NCBI GenBank assembly: GCA_942493375.1
Contig: OW818698.1
Span: 4,526,001-4,590,000 of the forward strand
Direction: 5' to 3'
Length of the DNA: 64,000 nucleotides
DNA from: G942493375 sp942493375
GTDB lineage: Bacteria > Armatimonadota > UBA5829
Under the pieces are notes generated by a model. It was not told the DNA's origin, made no database searches, and saw nothing but the letters and a program-made list of their open reading frames with translations. A program made the position numbers and the translations under genes. Below, one piece after another: positions 43,393 to 51,288 of the stretch. How positions within the stretch are numbered: position 1 is the first letter of the stretch; each line of letters starts with the position of its first letter.

Positions 43393-44511
43393 TTATACCA
43401 CTCTAACAGCGCATACCTGTGGAATTCCCTGAATGGTGTCTGTATAGACCATCCAACGAGAATCAGCAGTGAAGTCAGCATCAACCCCATGTCCAGCTAA
43501 TGGCGTGTATACAGTGTGGATGGTGGCCATTGGAAAATATCGGAGTCTTGGGTTGTCGAGTGATAATGAAGCCTGATATACGAAGTCGTGTCCTGCGGTA
43601 CCTTCTCCTGATATCCAGTTACTGTCAGGTGAGGTGACTACATGAGAATGGTGGTGATTGACTGGATCAGAGAGATAAATTTCCTCCCCAGCCAGGTTTG
43701 AGAAGCCTATCTGAGTCTCCATAGGTGAATATTCTGCCCAGGGCAATACATAGCAAGTGGGATCACCTCTGCGGTCCTGGTATGTATAACCAATTAGCTG
43801 GGCATTGTGGGACCAGAACTCGTGAGTTATCATCTCCCCCTTCTCGGTCGGTCTGATTTTATGCAGACCAGTTCCATCTGTTCGCACTGACCAGATTCGC
43901 TGGGTCTCAAATTCAATATGGTCTCCACAAAATTTTAGAAGATTTGGATCAACTGGGGAGGTGTCTACATGATTAGCAGCTTCTCCCTGCCAGTCCATGA
44001 GTTTGGTAGTCTCCCCTGATTGAATATCATAAGCATATAATCTACCGTCTCGCTGTCTCTCGTGGAAATACTTCCAGAAATCTTTGATGTCCATGGAGTG
44101 AGGGGCTTTATATTTAGTGAAGTCTGATGTGTTCTCATTAAGTATTACAGTCTTGCCATCACAGGTTATATCATTGATGCTGCCGGAAATGGCTTCCGGT
44201 ATTTCCACATCTAATACAGGCTCTCCATTTGGGAGGTCTATGTGCCATATCTGCCTGCCCTGTGTATACCACAGTCTGCCATCGGACTCTCTGAGCTTCA
44301 GGTATCCGCCAACCGTTACTGGCAGCTCATCGACCTGTCCGCTTTCAGGTTCGAACACTATCAGATTTCCCCTGGGATGCTCAGAATATGCCATCATTAA
44401 TCCGCCGGGAATTCGCTTTGGCAGTCTGAAATAAGAAAGTCTGGTCCCTTTTACATTCTCAGTTATCTGTCGGACGGTTCGTCCAGTTTGCTCATCAATC
44501 CATTCTTTCAA
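43393..44511 (-). CDS. PL22-like oligogalacturonate lyase beta-propeller
   Basis: 372 residues, no signal peptide. It resembles oligogalacturonate lyase (Ogl, PL22): the start DEQTGRTVRQITENVKGTRL, ANHVDTSPVDPNLLKFCGDH, RIWSVRTDGTGLHKIRP, MITHEFWSHNAQLIGYTYQD with H230, and NHHHSHVVTSPDSNWISGEG are at the places of the family's metal-binding histidines and arginine. Ogl cleaves unsaturated and saturated digalacturonides to 5-keto-4-deoxyuronate in the cytoplasm. Most armatimonad-like and planctomycete members have unproven substrates, so a lyase on another uronide is possible. It lies 20 bases before the end of the methyltransferase gene upstream. Confidence 0.75.
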   Translation of the reverse strand: MKEWIDEQTGRTVRQITENVKGTRLSYFRLPKRIPGGLMMAYSEHPRGNLIVFEPESGQVDELPVTVGGYLKLRESDGRLWYTQGRQIWHIDLPNGEPVLDVEIPEAISGSINDITCDGKTVILNENTSDFTKYKAPHSMDIKDFWKYFHERQRDGRLYAYDIQSGETTKLMDWQGEAANHVDTSPVDPNLLKFCGDHIEFETQRIWSVRTDGTGLHKIRPTEKGEMITHEFWSHNAQLIGYTYQDRRGDPTCYVLPWAEYSPMETQIGFSNLAGEEIYLSDPVNHHHSHVVTSPDSNWISGEGTAGHDFVYQASLSLDNPRLRYFPMATIHTVYTPLAGHGVDADFTADSRWMVYTDTIQGIPQVCAVRVV

Positions 44512-44532
44512 AATAAGTCTCCATTATTAATG

Positions 44533-45606
44533 TCACTCGTTTTTGGTAAACAGAAAAATGTACTCATGTTTAAATACATAGTAACCACCGGCAAGTGAAC
44601 GAAATCGCCATAGCTCCTTCTGCGTCCTCTTACCCAGGGTTTCCTCGAAATTCTTTACAACTATACTCTTCATCATAAACCCGCGGGAGGTGACAACCTG
44701 GCTGGTGAGGAATCCCAGGGGTATCCATTCCCCTTTGCTGAACTTGTCCCCAATGACCAAGCCCAGATATCTGCCGGGTTCAAGTAAATCCTTAACATTA
44801 TCGACAGCCTTGCCCATCAGTTCAAGAAAAGCATCTACATCGGTAGCATTGGACATATCCCGGGGATCTTCGCTGAACTTTATAATGTCATAATAAGGCG
44901 GATGCATAATGACAAGCTGGACACTATCTGCTCCACGCTCCTTGAGTTCTTTGCGAATATCTGTATCCGTGCAGTCTCCAACAACTATCTCGCACTTTGT
45001 ACTATAAGGATTGAGTTCTTCTGCCACCAGATGCGACGATGCTTCTGCGATTGATTCCTGAAGCTCAATACCCAGGCAGTTGCGTCCCAGGCGTTGACTC
45101 TCAATAAGTGTTGTTCCGCTTCCAGCAAATGTGTCCAGCACCCAGTCTCCTGGTTTTGTAAACCTGCGGATAAGTTGATTGGGAATCTGAGGGATAAAGT
45201 TCCCCCAGTAGCCCGCTGTATGAACTCCGGAGGTGTCTCTCTTATCCAGTACCCACAAACTATCGGTGATGATATCCGTATATTCTTTCCAGCGGTTGAG
45301 ATTAATATCATTGAATCGATTGGTGCGAACTTTGGTCAAGCCCTTGACTAGTCGAGTCAGGTAATAGCGTGCCCTGACTGGAGTGCGGCTTTCGATGACC
45401 TGCTGGAGTTCCTTTATTATATATGAAGCTTCGGCAGGCAATTGTGCAGATTCTTCCTCAGAAATATTTTCAATATGACTAATTATTGCAGTGACTCCTT
45501 GACGAATTTTGTCGATGCCGTCAAGAGCTGACACTGAATTTATTGATTCCAGTATATCTGGTGTGGAAGAGCCATATTCTTCTGTTATGTGATCTTTACC
45601 TTGCAT
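44533..45606 (-). CDS. Orphan SAM-dependent DNA methyltransferase
   Basis: 357 residues from ATG 45606; ATG 45618 is in frame 4 codons earlier. Motif I is WVLDTFAGSGTTLIESQRLG (about 156-174), and the catalytic motif IV is IMHPPYYDIIKFS (about 233-245), with H in place of the usual D/N/S before PPY. Motif I precedes motif IV, and no long target-recognition insert is visible between or after them; a region VLDKRDTSGVHTAGYWGNFI upstream of motif I may belong to target recognition. Type N6-adenine or N4-cytosine specificity cannot be read from the sequence. No restriction enzyme gene is nearby. It is divergent from GH130, 78 bases apart. Confidence 0.8.
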   Translation of the reverse strand: MQGKDHITEEYGSSTPDILESINSVSALDGIDKIRQGVTAIISHIENISEEESAQLPAEASYIIKELQQVIESRTPVRARYYLTRLVKGLTKVRTNRFNDINLNRWKEYTDIITDSLWVLDKRDTSGVHTAGYWGNFIPQIPNQLIRRFTKPGDWVLDTFAGSGTTLIESQRLGRNCLGIELQESIAEASSHLVAEELNPYSTKCEIVVGDCTDTDIRKELKERGADSVQLVIMHPPYYDIIKFSEDPRDMSNATDVDAFLELMGKAVDNVKDLLEPGRYLGLVIGDKFSKGEWIPLGFLTSQVVTSRGFMMKSIVVKNFEETLGKRTQKELWRFRSLAGGYYVFKHEYIFLFTKNE

Positions 45607-45648
45607 GCCTACTCCCATACATTAATAACGTTGCAAATACTATGTAAT

Positions 45649-45677
45649 TTGACCTGTTGTTTTCTTAGTGGTACGCT
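45649..45677 (+). promoter_or_regulatory. Sigma-70 promoter of the GH130 gene, likely leaderless
   Basis: TTGACC at 45649-45654, 17-base spacer, TACGCT at 45672-45677. ATG 45685 follows 7 bases after the -10 box, so transcription should begin at or next to the start codon. No Shine-Dalgarno site is seen. Confidence 0.5.
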
Positions 45678-45684
45678 GTTATCT

Positions 45685-46608
45685 ATGATACAGTTTGAGC
45701 GCCACGAGAACAACCCTATACTTGCTCCCACATCCAATTGGTGGGAGTGTAAGAGCGTGTTTAACCCATCCGCGGTTTATGATGGTGAATATGTGCACAT
45801 ATTATACCGGGCGATTGGTGAAGACAATGTCTCGCGTTTAGGATACGCCCGTAGTAAAAACGGGTTCGATATCGACTTCCGCGGTGAGCTTCCGGTCTTT
45901 GAGCCGGATGAGGACTACTTGTCCACGGAACGAAGCGGAGTGGAAGATCCCAGGGCAGTTGAAATTGATGGTTGGTACTATATTACATATGTAGGGGCTT
46001 CTTTGTACCCTGCAAGTCATCCAAGGCCTGCGTTCAGTTTTGGAGCACCGTGGAAGACCAGAGTTTGCATAGCTCGAACTAAAGATTTTCAAACATTTGA
46101 GAGAACCGGTATTGCCTTGCCGGACCTTGATGACAAAGATGGTGTTTTATTCCCCGGTAAAGTAAACGGTAGATATGCCCTGATGCACAGGATATTTCCG
46201 GATGTATGGATATGCTTCTCCGATGATATGAAGACCTGGTATGACGATCAAGTTTTATTTGGATTAAGGCCAGGAAAGTGGGACTGTGACAGATTAGGAG
46301 CAGGCGCACCCCCGATTCTCACTGACCGTGGGTGGCTTGAACTTTATCATGCCGTAGATGAAAACAGGGTCTATCGTATGGGAGCAGTGCTTCTTGACCT
46401 GAACGACCCGACAAAGATAATCTCCAGACCGGATGAACCTTGTCTTTCCCCGGTCGAACCATATGAATTGAATGGGTTGGTTCCAAATGTGGTCTTTGGT
46501 TGTGGGGTTGTTGAGATCGAAGGACGTTATATAATGTACTATGGCGGCGCCGATAGTGTAGTAGGAGCCGCGAGTGTTGATAAACACCGGTTCCTCGCCG
46601 GATTATAA
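45685..46608 (+). CDS. GH130 glycoside phosphorylase-like protein
   Basis: 308 residues from ATG 45685; a frame to 45589 would run across the promoter and into the methyltransferase gene. Five-bladed propeller motifs: NNPILAPTSNWWECKSVFNP, VHILYRAIGEDNVSRLGYA, GVEDPRAVEIDGWYYITY with the E-D-P-R of the active site, KDGVLFPGKVNGRYALMHR, GAGAPPILTDRGWLELYHAV and VPNVVFGCGVVEIEGRYIMY. The family phosphorolyses beta-mannosides (beta-1,4 or 1,2 mannooligosaccharides, Man-GlcNAc) in the cytoplasm with inversion. GH130 members with the loop seen here include many of unproven specificity. argH follows after 57 bases. Confidence 0.9.
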   Translation: MIQFERHENNPILAPTSNWWECKSVFNPSAVYDGEYVHILYRAIGEDNVSRLGYARSKNGFDIDFRGELPVFEPDEDYLSTERSGVEDPRAVEIDGWYYITYVGASLYPASHPRPAFSFGAPWKTRVCIARTKDFQTFERTGIALPDLDDKDGVLFPGKVNGRYALMHRIFPDVWICFSDDMKTWYDDQVLFGLRPGKWDCDRLGAGAPPILTDRGWLELYHAVDENRVYRMGAVLLDLNDPTKIISRPDEPCLSPVEPYELNGLVPNVVFGCGVVEIEGRYIMYYGGADSVVGAASVDKHRFLAGL

Positions 46609-46665
46609 GGTGGATTCGTAAACCGGTTTTATTTAATCCACGAATCTGCTGTTAGGGAGCATTTG

Positions 46666-48051
46666 TTGAGTAAGAAATTATGGGGTGGCCGGTTTAATAA
46701 GGCTACTGACAAAACAGTCGAAGCTTTTACTGAATCGATTTCGTTCGACAGCAGGCTTCTAAAACATGACATTAAGGGCAGCATTGCGCATGCCAGGATG
46801 CTGGCCGCGTGCGGAATAATTCCTCAATCAGATACAGATGCAATTATTACCGGTCTGCAGGGAATCCTGGCTGATTATGAAGCCGGGCAGATAGAGTTTG
46901 ATCCTTCCGCCGAAGATGTTCATATGAATGTTGAGAGCATACTCAAACAGCGAATAGGGGAACCTGCCGGTAGACTTCACACCGCTCGCAGCCGCAACGA
47001 CCAGGTCGCGACCGACCTCAGACTTTTCCTCAAGGACGAGATTTCCAGCACTATCGGATGTATAACCAGGCTGCAGTCTGTGCTTGTGGAGCAGGCCGAA
47101 AAACATGTAAATACTATAATGCCGGGATATACCCATATGCAGCATGCTCAGCCAGTCAGTCTTGGGCATCATCTCATGGCGTGGTTTTCCATGCTCCAGA
47201 GAGATAAGGGACGGATGTCTGACTGCTTGAAGCGTATGGATGTGCTTCCTCTTGGTTCCGGAGCCCTTGCAGGGACTACATTCCCGATTGACCGGGAGAT
47301 GGTAAGGGAAGACCTTGGCTTTGCATCTGTGTCTTCAAACAGTATGGATGCTGTCGGTGATAGAGATTTTGCTGCGGAGTTTATCTGGGCGGCTTCGATG
47401 TTGATGGTCCATCTCTCCAGGTTCAGCGAAGAAGTGGTGCTTTGGAACAGTTCTGAATTTAGTTTTGTGAAACTGGATGATTCTGTTACAACCGGCTCGT
47501 CAATTATGCCCCAAAAGAAGAATCCTGACGTAGCTGAACTGGTCCGGGGGAAGAGCGCGAGGGTCGTCGGTGACCTTATGGCAATCTTAACCTTGCAAAA
47601 AGGACTGCCTTTAGCTTACAATCGAGATTTACAGGAAGATAAAGAACCTGTCTTTGATGCTGTAGATACAGTGCAGGCATCACTTGAAGTTTTTGCGATT
47701 ATGATGGCAACGGCAGAGTTCAACACAGTCCGTATGCGATCATCTGCTGGTGAAGCTTATTCAACTGCCACCGATCTGGCTGATCATCTGGTAAGAATGG
47801 GAGTTGCATTCAGGGATGCACATGCACAGGTTGGGTCTCTTGTAGGTTACTGCAGTAAAGAATGCAAAGAACTCTGTGATCTGACTCTGGGCGAAATACG
47901 TCAATATGCACCAAAATCAGCTGATAATATAATGGATTTATTGACAGTTGATGCAAGTGTTGAAGCCCGGACTGCCACTGGCGGCACGGCATCATCAAGT
48001 GTAATAAATCAAATATCCGATGCCAAAATGATCCTTGGTGATTTATATTAA
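46666..48051 (+). CDS. argH: Argininosuccinate lyase
   Basis: 461 residues from the second of two TTG codons (46663 or 46666); GGGAG has better spacing to 46666 and gives the usual MSKKLWGGRF start. It cleaves argininosuccinate to arginine and fumarate. The fumarase/aspartase signature GSSIMPQKKN lies near residues 277-286. Other family blocks: ESISFDSRLLKHDI, AEDVHMNVESILKQRIG, HTARSRNDQVATDLRL, GYTHMQHAQPVSLGHHL with the active-site histidine, and AYNRDLQEDKEPVFDA. It is the only arginine gene in the window; argG is not adjacent. Length and motifs are complete. Confidence 0.96.
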   Translation: MSKKLWGGRFNKATDKTVEAFTESISFDSRLLKHDIKGSIAHARMLAACGIIPQSDTDAIITGLQGILADYEAGQIEFDPSAEDVHMNVESILKQRIGEPAGRLHTARSRNDQVATDLRLFLKDEISSTIGCITRLQSVLVEQAEKHVNTIMPGYTHMQHAQPVSLGHHLMAWFSMLQRDKGRMSDCLKRMDVLPLGSGALAGTTFPIDREMVREDLGFASVSSNSMDAVGDRDFAAEFIWAASMLMVHLSRFSEEVVLWNSSEFSFVKLDDSVTTGSSIMPQKKNPDVAELVRGKSARVVGDLMAILTLQKGLPLAYNRDLQEDKEPVFDAVDTVQASLEVFAIMMATAEFNTVRMRSSAGEAYSTATDLADHLVRMGVAFRDAHAQVGSLVGYCSKECKELCDLTLGEIRQYAPKSADNIMDLLTVDASVEARTATGGTASSSVINQISDAKMILGDLY

Positions 48052-48114
48052 CTGAAATCTATGAAGCTATGTAAATGCTTTCAGGGCGAACGGATTCCCC
48101 ACAATTGCTGTTTT

Positions 48115-48143
48115 TTGATATTGAATGCAACAACGTGTATATG
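48115..48143 (+). promoter_or_regulatory. Candidate sigma-70 promoter of the acyl-CoA synthetase gene
   Basis: TTGATA at 48115-48120, 17-base spacer, TATATG at 48138-48143. It would start transcription about 10 bases before the GGTGGAG ribosome site of the TTG-started gene at 48160. Confidence 0.4.
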
Positions 48144-48159
48144 ATAAAGGTGGAGCGAA

Positions 48160-49812
48160 TTGAGACTACTGGATAGGTTTGTCAACCGCACAGACTTCGT
48201 CGATTATGATGACTTTAAGAATAATCTGCAGATTACAACACCGAAGGATTTCAACTTTGCCTATGACGTAATGGATACATATGCAAAAATGGATCCTGAC
48301 AAAAGGGCATTGGTCTGGTGTGATGATCGTGGGGGCGAACGGTCGTTCACCTTTGATGAATTGCGACGGTTGTCGAACAAGGCAGCCAATGTGTTTGTCA
48401 AGGCAGGAATCTGCAAAGGGGACAGAGTCCTCCTGATCTTACAGCGTCGATGGGAGTTCTGGGTGACTGTTCTGGCACTGCATAAGATAGGCGCAGTGGC
48501 AGTTCCTGGATCACATATGCTGACGGGTCGAGACCTGGTATATAGAAACAATGCAGCTCAGATTAAGATGACCCTCAGTGTTGCTGATCCAAGTATTATG
48601 GGACATGTGGACGACAGTTACGATCAGTCTCCAAGCCTGGAAGTAAGGGCCTGCACCGGAGGAACTCGTGATGAGTGGATGGACTTCGACCTGGAGATGG
48701 GGCTTGCGTCCGATGAGTTCGAGAGACCTGCGGATTATCCGTGCGATACCGATGACTTGATTCTTTTCTTTACCTCAGGCACAACCGGTATGCCCAAGAT
48801 GGTGCTTCACGATCACAACTACCCGGTTGGGCACATCCTGACAGCAGCCTTCTGGCAGAATATTCAAGATGACGGACTTCACTTTACAGTAGCTGACTCC
48901 GGTTGGGCTAAGACAATGTGGGGCAAGTTTTATGGACAGTGGATATGCGGATCAGCTGTATTTGTCTATGACTACCACAATAAATTTGATCCAATTCATA
49001 TGCTGGAGATGATTGAATCTCACAAGATCACGAGTTTCTGTGGACCTGCTACTGTTTACCGAATGATGCTCCGTGAGAATTATACAAAATACGATCTGTC
49101 CAGCTTGAAGCATCTGTGCGTAGCCGGGGAACCTCTGTATCCAGAAGTATTCAAGATAGTCAAAGACAGCCTGGGACTGATGTTGATGGAAGGTTTCGGA
49201 CAGTCCGAGACCGCTGTTGCCGTTGCCAACTTCCCCTGGATGCTGCCAAAGCCCGGTTCAATGGGAAAACCATCCCCTGGTTATGATGTACGTCTGGTAG
49301 ATGATGAAGGCAATGCCTGCGCACCTTATGAGCATGGCCATATTGTATTCAAGCGCCATGAAGCTGATCCTCCTGGAATGTTTAGAGGATATCTGACCCC
49401 TCAGGGCATACTTCAGTCGCCGTGGTGCGATGGATACTACTTCACCGGTGATGTTGCATATCTTGATGAAGACGGTTACTACTGGTATGTTGGTAGATCA
49501 GACGATACAATCAAGAGTTCCGGCTACAAGATTGGTCCTTTTGAAGTGGAAAGCGCACTCCAGGAGCATCCAGCTGTTCGAGAGTGTATGGTCAGAGGAG
49601 TTCCTGATGCTGTCCGTGGACAGGTTGTTAAAGCGACTATAGCTCTGCATGACGGTTTTGAGGAATCGGACGAACTTGTGGTGGAATTGCAGGAGCATGT
49701 AAAGAATATCACTGCTCCCTACAAGTACCCAAGAGTCATAGAGTTCGTCGAAGAAATGCCCAGAACCGCCAGCGGTAAAATCCACCGGTGTTTGGTGAAG
49801 GCAGCGGATTAA
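48160..49812 (+). CDS. AMP-forming acyl-CoA synthetase (medium-chain type)
   Basis: 550 residues from TTG 48160, with GGTGGAG 7 bases upstream. Members of the ANL superfamily form an acyl-AMP and then an acyl-CoA. AMP-binding motif: LILFFTSGTTGMPKMVLHDH. Others: LMLMEGFGQSETAVAVANFP, YYFTGDVAYLDEDGYYWYVG with the ribose-binding aspartate, and RSDDTIKSSGYKIGPFEVES. The C-terminal lysine is in ASGKIHRCLVKA. The N-terminus NFAYDVMDTYAKMDPDKRAL and the block GSHMLTGRDLVYR are of the medium-chain or acetyl-CoA-synthetase-like (MACS/benzoate) kind. The physiological acid is not clear. Confidence 0.9.
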   Translation: MRLLDRFVNRTDFVDYDDFKNNLQITTPKDFNFAYDVMDTYAKMDPDKRALVWCDDRGGERSFTFDELRRLSNKAANVFVKAGICKGDRVLLILQRRWEFWVTVLALHKIGAVAVPGSHMLTGRDLVYRNNAAQIKMTLSVADPSIMGHVDDSYDQSPSLEVRACTGGTRDEWMDFDLEMGLASDEFERPADYPCDTDDLILFFTSGTTGMPKMVLHDHNYPVGHILTAAFWQNIQDDGLHFTVADSGWAKTMWGKFYGQWICGSAVFVYDYHNKFDPIHMLEMIESHKITSFCGPATVYRMMLRENYTKYDLSSLKHLCVAGEPLYPEVFKIVKDSLGLMLMEGFGQSETAVAVANFPWMLPKPGSMGKPSPGYDVRLVDDEGNACAPYEHGHIVFKRHEADPPGMFRGYLTPQGILQSPWCDGYYFTGDVAYLDEDGYYWYVGRSDDTIKSSGYKIGPFEVESALQEHPAVRECMVRGVPDAVRGQVVKATIALHDGFEESDELVVELQEHVKNITAPYKYPRVIEFVEEMPRTASGKIHRCLVKAAD

Positions 49813-49847
49813 AACTGAACTAAATTAAACCTATTGGAAATGAACTA

Positions 49848-49940
49848 CCTATTCCCCCTTGGAGAAGGGGTAGGGTGGATTGATCATACTTGCATAAGCT
49901 TCTTCAATCCCCCTAACCCCCTCCTCCAAGGGGGAATAGG
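49848..49940. repeat. Imperfect 37-bp inverted repeat (CCCCCTTGGAGAAGGGG family)
   Basis: Arm one starts CCTATTCCCCCTTGGAGAAG (49848) and arm two, ending at 49940, is its inverted near-copy. A partial copy is at 14317. It lies in the 223-base gap between the acyl-CoA synthetase and DUF4434 genes; nothing else was seen there. Confidence 0.8.
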
Positions 49941-50035
49941 GTTTGTGCTCTTTTCAAGGGTTTAATTGAGATGTTTGATGAAGTTGGATGCATAGAGCTT
50001 CATCCATTCCCCTTTCATCATTCATCCCTCATACT

Positions 50036-50977
50036 TCAGAATTTCCCTTCGATCCCGTAGTGCTCGCAATATCTCTCATATAATCCCTTTGCCTGCAGAT
50101 AAGCAGAATTGGGGCTCATGAAGTGTGAGAATTCGAAGGTTATTGCTTTCTCTACCCCGGCTTTCTTTGCTGCATCAAGTTTCAAAAGCAGCTTCTCCCA
50201 TTTAATGGGTAGGAACTTTATCGGCATATCACGGTCGAATGTTTCAGAGTTAGTCCAGCATCTCAAGCCATGTTTGTCAGCTAATGCCTGATTGATCGAT
50301 AAGAACTCCGGTAGTTCAGCAAAATCTACATGCCCGTCCTGGAACGCTACTATGTCTACAACTCCCGATATCCCGGACATTATTTCGTTCCACTCTTTTT
50401 CGTGCTGAGCTGGCGTTATACCACCTTTGCATTCGATCTCATTGGAGAATGCCCATACTGCCTTGCAACCTTCGATGTATGGGGAGATCAAAACCGGGAG
50501 ACCATTGGATATGTCTTTGCAGTGCTTTGCCATAGAAGCATAGATCTCGATTATACCAAGTACACTGCGGCTGACTTCCTGGGTCAGATACCAACCTTTG
50601 AATGCCGGATGATTGCCATATTTTGCCCAGACTTCATCAACTACGAGCTTGTTGATTTCAACTTCCTTCAGGTGTTCACCTTTATGCCAGAACTCCCCTG
50701 AGTCATACAGGCCAAAGTAGAAAGCCATCCCATACTTTTCGGAGAGATCCAGATACATCTGCACCAGGTCTACCGGTGGTATGAAACCGTTACGGTTGAT
50801 TTCAAGAACTTTGGATGGATAGGTCATCCATCTCTTGTGTCCGCTTCTGATCAGGACAACAGTATCTATACCAATGGCTTTCATTGCCTGAAAATCTTTG
50901 TCCCAGTCTTTTAGTCCCCAGTTTTGAGCTGGAATGTCGTGGCTTATTTCATCCAGAAATGTCCCTGTAATTAACAT
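50036..50977 (-). CDS. DUF4434-like TIM-barrel protein
   Basis: 313 residues, no signal peptide; GGGGTGCG precedes the ATG. The start MLITGTFLDEISHDIPAQNW, then WDKDFQAMKAIGIDTVVLIR, matches the DUF4434 opening of a TIM barrel in which a glycoside-hydrolase-like fold is predicted. Other strand ends: YGMAFYFGLYDSGEFWHKG, HPAFKGWYLTQEVSRSVLG with a glutamate in the position of a barrel catalytic acid, DIVAFQDGHVDF and AITFEFSHFMSPNS. It may act on a sugar in the cytoplasm. Function unknown. The gene is divergent from the large exported protein at 51289. Confidence 0.75.
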   Translation of the reverse strand: MLITGTFLDEISHDIPAQNWGLKDWDKDFQAMKAIGIDTVVLIRSGHKRWMTYPSKVLEINRNGFIPPVDLVQMYLDLSEKYGMAFYFGLYDSGEFWHKGEHLKEVEINKLVVDEVWAKYGNHPAFKGWYLTQEVSRSVLGIIEIYASMAKHCKDISNGLPVLISPYIEGCKAVWAFSNEIECKGGITPAQHEKEWNEIMSGISGVVDIVAFQDGHVDFAELPEFLSINQALADKHGLRCWTNSETFDRDMPIKFLPIKWEKLLLKLDAAKKAGVEKAITFEFSHFMSPNSAYLQAKGLYERYCEHYGIEGKF

Positions 50978-51288
50978 TATCGCACCCCTTTTGATTAATA
51001 CTACAGATGTTTGTGCAATGTGAGTTTACACCATGCTCAGTCAAGGAATCAAGCTGCAGACTGCCAGGTAACAGCTCAGTAATATGGGAACATTGTCATC
51101 ATTCGTTCCTCAGGATGACAAATACCCGCAACTCCGAACTGCTGCACTGCCGGATGTTCGATACTTATCCCCTTGTTTATGACATTACCTTAAAGGTTGT
51201 TGAGTTCAAGTGCAGACTGCTAGAATTAGAGCACAATATTTAGTCCAACCAAAAAATCCAACTTTCAGCTACCGGGAGAATAGTCAAG
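50978..51288. other. Intergenic region with a partial palindromic element
   Basis: A fragment of the ATCCTGAGGAACGAAGGAT family lies at 51094-51120 (TGTCATCATTCGTTCCTCAG then GATGACA). The rest is AT-rich with no good frame. Possible -10 boxes before the gene at 51289 lack good partners. Confidence 0.5.
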
